A DNA stretch of 6,791 nucleotides. Origin: Desulfobacterales bacterium. GTDB taxonomy: Bacteria; Desulfobacterota; Desulfobacteria; Desulfobacterales; Desulfosalsimonadaceae. A program made the translations under genes and the position numbers. The DNA lies in NCBI GenBank assembly GCA_018224315.1, contig JAGTVF010000277.1, forward strand, positions 1 to 6,791, given 5' to 3'. Shown piece after piece: positions 1 to 5,775 of this stretch. The notes beneath the pieces were generated by a model. The model searched no databases, had not been told where the DNA came from, and saw only the letters and a list, made by a program, of their open reading frames with translations. Every line of letters starts with the position of its first letter. The first letter of the stretch is position 1.

Positions 1-91
1 AGTGACCGGTAAATCCGTGTTTTTTGAGATTCTCCAGCGTCTGATGACCCAGCTTTTCCCACAGCCAGGCCTGGTATTGTGAATCGGTCAT
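1..91 (-). CDS. N-terminus of a possible LUD-domain (LutC/YkgG-like) protein, cut by the window edge
   Basis: Reading leftward from an ATG at 91-89, an open frame continues to the window edge (30 codons, beginning MTDSQYQAWLWEKLG and ending near LKKHGFTGH). A purine-rich AAGGGG lies a few bases upstream of the ATG on the minus strand, a reasonable ribosome binding site. The opening pattern (an aromatic/Trp-rich helix, then a 'TLENLKKHGF' helix leading into a strand) resembles the start of LUD-domain proteins, which are linked to lactate utilisation and related oxidation of organic acids. That assignment rests on only 30 residues and is tentative. The gene is divergent from the XRE-cupin regulator, with which it shares a 251-bp upstream region. 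It could instead be an unrelated short-helix protein; the missing sequence to the left would settle it. Confidence 0.5.
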   Translation of the reverse strand, partial: MTDSQYQAWLWEKLGHQTLENLKKHGFTGH

Positions 92-143
92 TGGATGCCC
101 CTTTTTGCCGTTTACAGGTTATGCATTGCTGCGGCTTTATATA

Positions 144-157
144 AAATACATGTATTT
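144..157. promoter_or_regulatory. Perfect 14-bp palindrome, candidate operator in the divergent upstream region
   Basis: The sequence AAATACATGTATTT equals its own reverse complement. It sits in the 251-bp region between the left-edge minus-strand gene and the XRE-cupin gene. On the minus strand a TATAAA box (plus coordinates 136-141) lies just downstream of it, with a poor -35 match at 159-164. The palindrome would therefore fill the spacer of a promoter for the left-edge gene and leave a leader of about 38 nt. This is the typical position of a repressor operator, and the adjacent HTH gene is the obvious candidate binder. That link is inference. Elsewhere in 92-342 I see only a TTGACG at 245-250 without a convincing -10 box. 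Confidence 0.4.
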
Positions 158-342
158 GTATGCACATATATCACAGCAGCCGGGCCAATGACAACACGGC
201 AGGCAAAACGACCTGTATTTTCAACCACCGGATGTGTTTGGGATTTGACGGTCCCGGCCGGTTTTGGTAAGTAGGAGATTCAGGCCGTTGAAAAGGGAAT
301 CGATCCCATTGATTCGGGCATATTTGCCAAAGGAGCCATGAC

Positions 343-978
343 ATGGTGGACCATGAAAAATCAGCCGGGTACAAAGACCGCTATGAAGTGCTGACCGGAG
401 ACATCGAGCACGGGGCCGGCGCAGTGGACGTTGAGGCCATTGGCGACCGGATTCGCACCATCCGGGAGGAAAAGGGGATTTCCTATGATGAGATCTCGGC
501 ACTGACCGGTTTTGACGTCGATACCCTGACCCGCATAGAGACCAATGAGATCCAGCCCCAGCTCGGAACCCTGGTAAAACTGTCCAAGGCCCTTGACAGT
601 GCGTTTTCAAGGCTGTTGTCCGGGGTGGGCAGCCGGCTGTATTCCGTGACCCGCAAGCATGAACGCATGCCCGTGACCCGGTCCACATCTCCCAGGGGCC
701 GCAAGCTTTATTCCTATCAGAGTCTGGCCCCGGAAGTGCAGGGCCGGCACATGGAGTCTTTGATCGTTGACCTGGAGGAAAATCCGGACAAGGAAGTATC
801 GGTGCACGACGGCGAGGAGTTTATCTTTGTGCTCGAGGGCACGGTGCTGGTGCAAATCGAAAAAGACGAGTTTGAGCTGGAGCCCGGCGACAGCGTGTAT
901 TACCTGTCGACCACGCCGCATATGGTGGCGGCCAAAAAGGACCGGGCCAGGATCCTGGCAGTGCTCTACGAAGGATAG
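343..978 (+). CDS. XRE-family HTH transcriptional regulator with C-terminal cupin domain
   Basis: This 211-residue protein joins an XRE/Cro-type helix-turn-helix (about residues 32-93, with the IGDRIRTIREEKGISYDEIS and TLTRIE signatures) to a cupin_2-type beta barrel (about 139-209). In the cupin, H155, E159 and H193 sit where metal or ligand residues usually lie, and EPGD (180-183) forms the usual turn. Such proteins bind DNA through the HTH and are thought to sense a small molecule in the cupin pocket; the ligand here is unknown. The ATG at 343 has AAGGAG (about 330-335) seven to eight bases upstream. The first ~30 residues are a polar extension without a recognisable domain. The gene converges on the oxidoreductase operon and is divergent from the left-edge gene, so it may regulate either one or itself. 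Family assignment is firm; the target is inferred. Confidence 0.93.
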   Translation: MVDHEKSAGYKDRYEVLTGDIEHGAGAVDVEAIGDRIRTIREEKGISYDEISALTGFDVDTLTRIETNEIQPQLGTLVKLSKALDSAFSRLLSGVGSRLYSVTRKHERMPVTRSTSPRGRKLYSYQSLAPEVQGRHMESLIVDLEENPDKEVSVHDGEEFIFVLEGTVLVQIEKDEFELEPGDSVYYLSTTPHMVAAKKDRARILAVLYEG

Positions 979-989
979 CCCGGCTCGGC

Positions 990-1087
990 ATTTTCAATTT
1001 TGCCGCATCTACTGTGTCAGCCGATGTCTCGCATAGCGGACTATGGCTCCACATCGGCTTCCTTGTATCTGCGGCAAACTTGAAAAT
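990..1087. repeat. Three nested inverted repeats forming a ~98-nt hairpin between convergent genes
   Basis: The outer arms are 990-1007 and 1070-1087, which pair over 18 positions with one mismatch (T998 against C1079). The middle arms are 1019-1027 (AGCCGATGT) and 1051-1059 (ACATCGGCT), a perfect 9-bp match. The inner hairpin is CATAG (1032-1036) and CTATG (1041-1045) around the tetraloop CGGA. The element lies between the 3' ends of the XRE-cupin gene and porB. It may act as a transcription barrier for both. However, the outer stem is T-rich on its 5' arm and A-rich on its 3' arm, the reverse of a canonical bidirectional intrinsic terminator, and no T-run follows it. A small non-autonomous repeat (REP/MITE-like) or a structured RNA are alternatives. 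No target-site duplication is evident. Confidence 0.75.
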
Positions 1088-1102
1088 TCCTCAATATAGA
1101 TT

Positions 1103-2014
1103 TCAGCAGACACCCTGGGCGATTTTTTCATAAGCCGCCCATTTTTCATCCACTTCCGCCTGAAGGGCCTGGATCTTTTCCTCGTCCATACCCTTAAACC
1201 GATTCTGGGTGGCAAAATAGTCGGCAACCGGCTTGCGCTTTTTGCCCAGCATTTTCTCCGATGCGCCGGTTAAGCGCATCTGCCCCTTTTCCCGCTCATA
1301 GAGATCAAACAGCCCGGTTTCCACGGCCATTCGGCCGATCTTGACGGTGTAGCGGGGAGAAAATCCCCAGCCGGCCGGACACGGCGTGTGCACATGGATG
1401 TATTTGGGTCCGGAAATGCTTTTGGCCTTTACCACCTTGTCGTAAAAATCCAGGGGATAGGCCGCTGATGCGGTGGCCACATAATCGATGCCGTGGGCCG
1501 CGATAATGGCGGGCACGTCTTTTTTGCGCTGGTGCTTGCCGGTAAACGGGGTGGTGGTGGTCAGCACGTGCTGGGGCGTGGTGCCGGAGCGCTGGACCCC
1601 GGTATTCATGTAGGCCTCGTTGTCATAGCAGATAAAGATGAAGTCCTCGCCCCGCTCGCATGCCCCGGACAGGGCCTGGAGGCCGATGTCGCTGGTGCCC
1701 CCGTCTCCGGCCCAGGCTGCCACCTGGACATTCGGGCGCTTTTGGGCCCGCATGGCCGCCAGCACGCCCGTGGCCGCAGCCGCGGTTGATGCGAAGGTGA
1801 CGTTTAAGCACGGCAGCTGGGTGGCGGCAATGGGATAGAGACCCTGGAGCACGGTCAGGCAGCTGGGCGGGACCACGAGGATGGTGTCTCTGCCCAGGGC
1901 CTTTAACCCGGTTTTGTAGACGATGCTTAATCCGCAGCCCGCGCATGCCCGGTTTCCCGGGTGCACGAATTCTTCTTCGGGCAGATTGAGGATGGTGGTT
2001 TTTTTTGTGGCCAT
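1103..2014 (-). CDS. porB: 2-oxoacid (pyruvate-type):ferredoxin oxidoreductase, beta subunit
   Basis: This 303-residue protein is the thiamine-diphosphate-binding and catalytic cluster subunit of a four-subunit oxidoreductase, acting in the cytoplasm. The cysteines expected to bind the proximal [4Fe-4S] cluster are C24 and C27 (in CAGCG), C52 (PPSC) and C212 (HTPCPAGW). Their spacing matches pyruvate:ferredoxin oxidoreductases. The ThDP/Mg motif is GDGGTSDIG (103-111) continuing to DNEAYMNTG (131-139). I start at the ATG at 2014 (MATKKTT...), which has AGGA about ten bases upstream. An in-frame TTG at 2056 would add 14 residues but has no good ribosome binding site and lies outside the family's usual N-terminus. 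It is the last gene of the operon, 76 nt after porA. Pyruvate is the favoured substrate from the strong PorA/PorB resemblance; 2-oxoisovalerate enzymes are close relatives. Confidence 0.93.
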   Translation of the reverse strand: MATKKTTILNLPEEEFVHPGNRACAGCGLSIVYKTGLKALGRDTILVVPPSCLTVLQGLYPIAATQLPCLNVTFASTAAAATGVLAAMRAQKRPNVQVAAWAGDGGTSDIGLQALSGACERGEDFIFICYDNEAYMNTGVQRSGTTPQHVLTTTTPFTGKHQRKKDVPAIIAAHGIDYVATASAAYPLDFYDKVVKAKSISGPKYIHVHTPCPAGWGFSPRYTVKIGRMAVETGLFDLYEREKGQMRLTGASEKMLGKKRKPVADYFATQNRFKGMDEEKIQALQAEVDEKWAAYEKIAQGVC

Positions 2015-2063
2015 GATATATCTATCCTGAATAAATTGGCTGTTGTTATGTGTCAAAGCGTTG

Positions 2064-2088
2064 CCGCAAAAAAGTTTTCTTCAAGCGG
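2064..2088 (-). other. Possible weak hairpin in the porA-porB intercistronic gap
   Basis: On the minus strand, CCGC (2088-2085) can pair with GCGG (2067-2064), and a short A/U stem (AAGAA with TTTTT) can form inside. It lies directly after the porA stop codon and before the porB ribosome binding site. It could tune the relative expression or mRNA stability of beta and alpha. The stem is short and imperfect, so this is only a candidate. Confidence 0.22.
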
Positions 2089-2090
2089 AC

Positions 2091-3284
2091 CTACATTTTC
2101 AGCCCGATGAAGTCGGGATCATGCGGCTTGTTTTGATTTTCACTGCATGCGGTTTTTACGGCCTGGTACAGATCCCGGGTCCGGATTTCCCGGCCGCCGA
2201 GGCCGAGGATGAAGTTGCGGATCCTCGGGGGATTGTCTGTACCGTAAAGCGCGGCCTTGATATCTGAAAACAGCGGGCCTTCATAGCCGTAGCTAAGCGC
2301 CTTTTCAAACACGAGCACGTTGTTTTTACCGCCCAGGGCTTCGGCCACGGCCCGGTCCGGAAAGGGCCGGTACAGGCGCAGGCCGTAAACGCCCACGGAA
2401 ACGCCTTCCTTGCGAAGTTCGTCGATTACGTCCCGCATCTGGTAAGACAGCGATCCCAGGCAAACCACCACGTGATCTGCGTCATCGCAGAAATAGGACT
2501 CGATAAAGGGCTGGCCCCCGCGGCCGAAAACATCCTTGAATTTTGCGTCTGTGTCCGCGATTACATCAATGGTCCGGCGCAGATCCGTGTGCAGGTTGTG
2601 CCGAATCTCCATGTAGCCGGGCGCGGTATTGCCCCGCACATCGGCCCGGGGCTCGGGCAGGGTGACCGTGTTGAGGTTGGCCGGGCATTGGGGGTTTAAT
2701 GCCCAGTCCGGGGTAAACGCGGGCAGAAATTTTTCCACGTCCGCCTGTTCCGGGATATCAAAGGGCATGTAGGTGTGCGAAAGGATATAGCCGTCATAGC
2801 AGACCATCACGGGCGCGCGGACGGTTTCGGCAATGGCAAAGGCCTGGATCACCGTGTCGATGATCTGCTGATGATCGCAGCAGTATATCTGGATCCAGCC
2901 GGTGTCGCGCTGGCTCATGGCGTCCTGGTGATCGTTCCACACGGTCCAGGGCGCGCCGATGCCGCGGTTGACAACGCACATGACAATGGGCAGGCGTGCG
3001 CCGGCCGCCCAATGGATCTGCTCGTTCATGTAGAGCAGGCCGTTTGCACTGGTGGCGGTAAAGGCTCGCGATCCGGCGCTGGATGCGGCAATGCACACCG
3101 ACAGGGCGGAATGCTCGCTTTCCACCGGGATGTACTGGGCATCCATTTGCCGGGAATCCACCAGTTCCGAGAGTTTTTCCGTCAAAGGCGTCTGCGGGGT
3201 AATGGGGTAGGCGGCCACCACCTGGACGCCGGCCAGTTTGACGCCCATGGCGGCTGCCACATTGCCCGCTTCGATAATATGCAT
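2091..3284 (-). CDS. porA: 2-oxoacid (pyruvate-type):ferredoxin oxidoreductase, alpha subunit
   Basis: This 397-residue subunit carries the pyrimidine-binding half of the thiamine site and pairs with PorB to form the active site. Near the N-terminus is GNVAAAMGVKLAGVQ (7-21), then the YPITPQT signature (26-32), where T29 corresponds to the substrate-contacting threonine of pyruvate:ferredoxin oxidoreductase. PVESEHSAL (53-61) holds the glutamate (E57) that activates the cofactor. VNRGIGAP followed by WNDHQDAMSQRDTGW (about 105-130) contains R107, likely a substrate-binding arginine. The C-terminal part (about 255-360) fits the PFOR_II domain. The ATG at 3284 begins 4 nt after the porD stop, with a GAGGAAAAG ribosome binding site inside the end of porD, so translation is probably coupled. 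Length is normal for the family. The WNDHQD...QRDTGW block favours pyruvate over 2-oxoglutarate as substrate (inference). Confidence 0.94.
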   Translation of the reverse strand: MHIIEAGNVAAAMGVKLAGVQVVAAYPITPQTPLTEKLSELVDSRQMDAQYIPVESEHSALSVCIAASSAGSRAFTATSANGLLYMNEQIHWAAGARLPIVMCVVNRGIGAPWTVWNDHQDAMSQRDTGWIQIYCCDHQQIIDTVIQAFAIAETVRAPVMVCYDGYILSHTYMPFDIPEQADVEKFLPAFTPDWALNPQCPANLNTVTLPEPRADVRGNTAPGYMEIRHNLHTDLRRTIDVIADTDAKFKDVFGRGGQPFIESYFCDDADHVVVCLGSLSYQMRDVIDELRKEGVSVGVYGLRLYRPFPDRAVAEALGGKNNVLVFEKALSYGYEGPLFSDIKAALYGTDNPPRIRNFILGLGGREIRTRDLYQAVKTACSENQNKPHDPDFIGLKM

Positions 3285-3288
3285 GAGC

Positions 3289-3615
3289 TTACTTTTCCTC
3301 CATGAGAATCAGGGTTTCCTCCACCATTGTGATGGCGTCGGCCGGGCATTCCTCGGCGCAGATCTCGCATCCCTTGCAGTATTCATAATCAATGGTGGGC
3401 GGGATGGTTTTGGTGATCACCCCGTCAGGGCAATACAGCCAGCAGTTAAAACAGGCCGCCTTGTTGCGTTTGGCCGGGATGCACTTGTCCAGATCAATGA
3501 CCGGGCGCAGCACCCGCCATGATCCGGTCCGCCCCCCGTCACCGGGTCCGGGCTCGCTGTGGGATGTGCGGCAGGCAAATTTTTCCTGCTCTTTGGGATT
3601 TTTCTCGTCACTCAT
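3289..3615 (-). CDS. porD: 2-oxoacid:ferredoxin oxidoreductase, delta subunit (2x[4Fe-4S] ferredoxin)
   Basis: This 108-residue ferredoxin-like subunit passes electrons from the catalytic beta-subunit cluster to external ferredoxin. Residues 1-40 form a polar, Gly/Pro-rich leader. The second cluster motif is canonical: C80-x2-C83-x2-C86-x3-C90-P. The first is stretched: C45 is followed by nine residues (IPAKRNKAA) before C55-x2-C58-x3-C62-P, instead of the usual two. All eight cysteines are present, so both clusters can probably form. One further cysteine, C15, is in the leader. The ATG shares its A with the porG TGA stop (TGATG), and GGAGG lies about nine bases upstream within porG, which points to translational coupling. 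Assignment is firm from motifs and operon context. Confidence 0.93.
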   Translation of the reverse strand: MSDEKNPKEQEKFACRTSHSEPGPGDGGRTGSWRVLRPVIDLDKCIPAKRNKAACFNCWLYCPDGVITKTIPPTIDYEYCKGCEICAEECPADAITMVEETLILMEEK

Positions 3616-4181
3616 CAGGCGCTTCCTCCAGTCAGCGTATGCGCATGGGTCATGCGGGCGGCTTCAGCGTTTTTCTCCGGGTTTTTCCCGGCAAACTCTG
3701 CTTCAATGGCCCCGGCCAGGGTATCCATGTCAAGGAGGCCGGCGGCTTTGGCAAATGCGCCGATGATACCCGTGTTGACAATGCCCGTGGGCAGACCCGC
3801 GTTGGCGGCCATGGTGGTGACATCCGCGGTGGCGATTTTCATCCCCGGAAAATCAAAGGCTTCCGGCGGCCTGGGCGAATTGATGATAATCAGCCCCCCG
3901 GGTTTGAGCCCGGCGGCCACGTCCATTTCCTCCACCAGAAGGTGATCGAGGACAAGCACCATGTCGGGCTCCGTGATGGGAGACAGATCATAGATTTTGT
4001 TTTTCGATATTTTCAGGGATGTCAGCACGGGTGCGCCCCGCCGTTCCGTGCCAAAGGTCGGGGCCATGACCACCCCGCCGTAGCCTGATGTAAAGGCGGC
4101 GTTGGCAACAATCTTGGCTGCCGTGATGGCCCCCTGGCCGCCGCGGCCGTGCCATCGGATTTCGATGATGTCGTCTCGCAT
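3615..4181 (-). CDS. porG: 2-oxoacid:ferredoxin oxidoreductase, gamma subunit
   Basis: This 188-residue protein is the gamma subunit (POR domain, PF01558 type) of the cytoplasmic oxidoreductase; in related enzymes this domain contributes to CoA binding and complex assembly. The hallmark N-terminal motif RWHGRGGQGAITAAKI (9-24) is followed by the conserved FGTERRGAPV block (43-52). The PDMVLVLD strand and the VNTGIIGAFAKAAGL region (about 135-150) complete the usual fold. It is the first gene of the gamma-delta-alpha-beta operon. The ATG at 4181 has AGGA about four to five bases upstream. The 274-bp region upstream presumably holds the operon promoter, and I find no convincing -35/-10 pair there. 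Length is typical, and the C-terminal tail (about 165-188) is a variable, Ala/Glu-rich stretch. Confidence 0.94.
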   Translation of the reverse strand: MRDDIIEIRWHGRGGQGAITAAKIVANAAFTSGYGGVVMAPTFGTERRGAPVLTSLKISKNKIYDLSPITEPDMVLVLDHLLVEEMDVAAGLKPGGLIIINSPRPPEAFDFPGMKIATADVTTMAANAGLPTGIVNTGIIGAFAKAAGLLDMDTLAGAIEAEFAGKNPEKNAEAARMTHAHTLTGGSA

Positions 4182-4275
4182 GATTCCTGCTTCTTATTTT
4201 ATGGTTGATGATGGGTCTAATAAAAACTCAAATTTTTTACCCTTACCATACTTGACGTAAAAGTAAATTATTTTT

Positions 4276-4289
4276 TGAAGGCGCCTTCA
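4276..4289. promoter_or_regulatory. Perfect 14-bp palindrome upstream of the por operon, candidate operator
   Basis: TGAAGGCGCCTTCA equals its reverse complement and lies in the AT-rich 274-bp region between porG and the zinc-ribbon gene. On the minus strand a TATAAA (plus coordinates 4290-4295) sits directly upstream, so the palindrome would cover the start site of a por transcript with a leader of about 100 nt. No acceptable -35 box accompanies this TATAAA. The sequence differs from the AAATACATGTATTT palindrome beside the regulator gene, so a shared regulator is not supported by sequence. The rest of 4182-4455 holds only runs of A/T and a TTGACG (4252-4257) without a matching -10. Confidence 0.35.
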
Positions 4290-4455
4290 TTTATAGGCAG
4301 ATTTTTACAGCTACGTTATTTTTGAGCGGAACATAAAATAAGACAGGGTTCAAAGGGTTGCAACAAAAGAATCATGGTATGGTGCTTGCTTGTGCGGGGC
4401 GACGCTCAGTTTCGGTTGGAATGGATGACAACATGATCGCCAAAGGAGGATTGGC

Positions 4456-4872
4456 TTGAACGACAAGGGGTATTGTCTGGTATTTGAGGGCAGGGCGGTT
4501 TCCGGGTTTGACCGCCGCGATGTAATAAAGCTGCTGTCCCGCCGTCTGGGAAGGGATCCGGAAAGCATCGGTCGATTGTTTTGTGACAAACCCGTTACAG
4601 TCAGAAAGGGGCTGGATCGGGAAAAAGCCTTTGACCAGAAGGCGGTTTTTACCCGGCTGGGGGTCTGCTGCCGGGTGGAACCGCCTGAAAGTCCCCCTGA
4701 AAACCCAGATGAAAGCGATCCTGTGGGTGATTCTGGATCCTCGCATACCCGGTGCCCGAAATGCGGCAATGATCTGACAAAATTTGTCAGTCCTGTTGAG
4801 GATTGCCCGTACTGCGGGATTATTATTTATAAGTATTTGAAAAAGCAACAGCAATCAAGCGTGCGCGCCTGA
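4456..4872 (+). CDS. Small two-part protein of unknown function with C-terminal zinc ribbon
   Basis: I do not know a function for this 138-residue protein. Residues 5-75 form a compact alpha/beta-looking domain (YCLVFEGRAVSGFDRRDVIKL..., IGRLFCDKPVTVRKGLDREKA, ending GVCCRVE). The pattern recalls a small domain found in many uncharacterised proteobacterial proteins, where a 'FxGxxxxG' start, 'LF.gkpv.vkkgLd' middle and 'Gx.C.ve' end recur. A Pro/Glu/Asp-rich linker (76-98) follows. Then comes a zinc ribbon with C100-x2-C103 and C117-x2-C120, close to the C-terminus. There is no signal peptide or membrane segment, so it is probably cytoplasmic. Translation likely starts at the TTG at 4456 because a strong AAAGGAGGA (4442-4450) lies five bases upstream and no ATG is in frame nearby. 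It is divergent from the por operon and converges on the hydroxylase gene with a 21-nt gap. Confidence 0.82.
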   Translation: MNDKGYCLVFEGRAVSGFDRRDVIKLLSRRLGRDPESIGRLFCDKPVTVRKGLDREKAFDQKAVFTRLGVCCRVEPPESPPENPDESDPVGDSGSSHTRCPKCGNDLTKFVSPVEDCPYCGIIIYKYLKKQQQSSVRA

Positions 4873-4893
4873 ACGGCTCCAAAAACCGGAACC

Positions 4894-5703
4894 TCAGCGC
4901 TTATAGCGGGAAGCCGGTACAACGAGCATCCATCCAAGTTTGAGCCATTTGGGGTCCCGGTAATTGGCCAGGCCGATTTTCATATCTTGATGGCCGGCAG
5001 ACGGCTGGTCCGTGTATGTGCCAAACAGCCGGTCCCACCAGGAAAGATTGAATCCAAAGTTGCTGTCGGTTTCCCAAATGAGCACCGAATGATGCACCCG
5101 GTGCATGTCCGGGGTCACGATAAGCCGCCGGATCCAGCGGTCAGCGCGGAGATCCATGTTGATGTTGCTGTGGTTAAACATGGAGGTGCCGTTTAACAGC
5201 ACTTCAAAGACCACCACCGCCCAGGCAGGCGCGCCCAGGGCAACCACTATAACCATTTTCAGGGCCATGGAGGCGATGATCTCCAGGGGATGAAACCTGG
5301 CACCGGTGGTGACGTCAATGTCGAGGTCCGTGTGATGCATGCGGTGAAGCCGCCAGAACACCGGGATTTTGTGGAAGGCCACGTGCTGTCCATAAATGGT
5401 CAGGTCCAGGAGCAGCACAGCGGCAAGTCCGCTGATCCATTCCGGTGCCGGCACTGCATGAAATAGTCCCCAGCCCTTTTCTTCAGCCAAAATGGCCATT
5501 CCCACGGCCGCGGCCGGAAACACCAGTCTCAGCACAAAAGCGTTTAAAAAGGTCAAAATCAGATTGTTGGTCCATCGTGTCGGTTTGCTTTGCTGCAGCA
5601 TCCGGCGGGGGGCTTTTGCCTCCCAGAGGGCCATGGCCGAAAAGATTCCCAGGAAAAATCCGAGCCGGATGATTGTTGCATTATCGATAAGAAGCATGTT
5701 CAC
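4894..5703 (-). CDS. Membrane fatty acid hydroxylase / sterol desaturase family protein
   Basis: This 269-residue integral membrane protein belongs to the FA_hydroxylase superfamily (PF04116 type), a group of di-iron enzymes that hydroxylate or desaturate lipids. The histidine clusters are all present: H107-x3-H111, H120-x2-H123-H124, H138 (FHP), H178 (FNHSN) and H201-x2-H204-H205. Hydrophobic stretches at about 10-27, 48-72, 90-106 and 143-166 fit a four-helix membrane scaffold. Known members use O2, so its presence beside an oxygen-sensitive ferredoxin oxidoreductase is notable; the lipid substrate is unknown. I start at the GTG at 5703, because AAGGAG ends twelve bases upstream; an ATG six bases further in (5697) is possible but more distant from it. 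A minus-strand promoter lies at 5737-5765. Confidence 0.9.
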   Translation of the reverse strand: MNMLLIDNATIIRLGFFLGIFSAMALWEAKAPRRMLQQSKPTRWTNNLILTFLNAFVLRLVFPAAAVGMAILAEEKGWGLFHAVPAPEWISGLAAVLLLDLTIYGQHVAFHKIPVFWRLHRMHHTDLDIDVTTGARFHPLEIIASMALKMVIVVALGAPAWAVVVFEVLLNGTSMFNHSNINMDLRADRWIRRLIVTPDMHRVHHSVLIWETDSNFGFNLSWWDRLFGTYTDQPSAGHQDMKIGLANYRDPKWLKLGWMLVVPASRYKR

Positions 5704-5730
5704 GGTGCGAAGGGACTCCTTTTTCGTGTT

Positions 5731-5758
5731 TTGACAAGCATAGCCTGGTGATTATCTA
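5731..5758 (+). promoter_or_regulatory. Candidate sigma70-type promoter for the glycosyltransferase pair
   Basis: A consensus TTGACA (-35, 5731-5736) is followed after 16 bases by TATCTA (-10, 5753-5758, three of six matches). Transcription would begin near 5765, only about 11 nt before the ATG at 5776. No ribosome binding site is visible before that ATG, which agrees with a very short or nearly absent leader. The -10 is weak, so confidence is moderate. Confidence 0.45.
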
Positions 5759-5765
5759 TTGTCAT
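5737..5765 (-). promoter_or_regulatory. Candidate sigma70-type promoter for the hydroxylase gene
   Basis: On the minus strand, ATGACA (-35, plus coordinates 5760-5765, five of six matches) is separated by 17 bases from TATGCT (-10, 5737-5742, four of six). Initiation near 5730 would give a leader of about 27 nt containing the AAGGAG ribosome binding site and then the GTG start. The elements interleave with the opposite-strand promoter, so RNA polymerase could hardly occupy both at once. Confidence 0.5.
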
Positions 5766-5775
5766 AAGACCAATC

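Noticed and set aside
245..273. TTGACG (245-250) with TAAGTA 17 bases later as a promoter for the XRE-cupin gene
   Set aside because: The -35 match and spacing are good but the -10 shares only two bases with consensus, so I do not call it a promoter.
221..688. Minus-strand open frame of 155 codons across the XRE-cupin gene
   Set aside because: It has Arg/Pro/Ser-rich shadow-like composition and covers the confirmed HTH coding region.
990..1087. Calling the nested hairpin a standard intrinsic terminator
   Set aside because: The arms have the wrong A/T polarity and no T-tract follows the stem on either strand.
2775..3305. Long plus-strand open frame opposite porA (176 codons)
   Set aside because: It is antisense to a gene with clear family motifs, its composition is that of a shadow frame, and no ribosome binding site or known domain is visible.
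3519..4088. Long plus-strand open frame opposite porD/porG (189 codons)
   Set aside because: It overlaps two well-supported genes on the other strand and shows no recognisable protein motif.
4252..4280. TTGACG (4252-4257) as -35 of a promoter for the zinc-ribbon gene
   Set aside because: No -10-like hexamer occurs 15-19 bases downstream.
4873..4893. Possible terminator between the convergent zinc-ribbon and hydroxylase genes (GGCTCC...GGAACC)
   Set aside because: The stem is only six positions with a mismatch, and no T-run follows on either strand.
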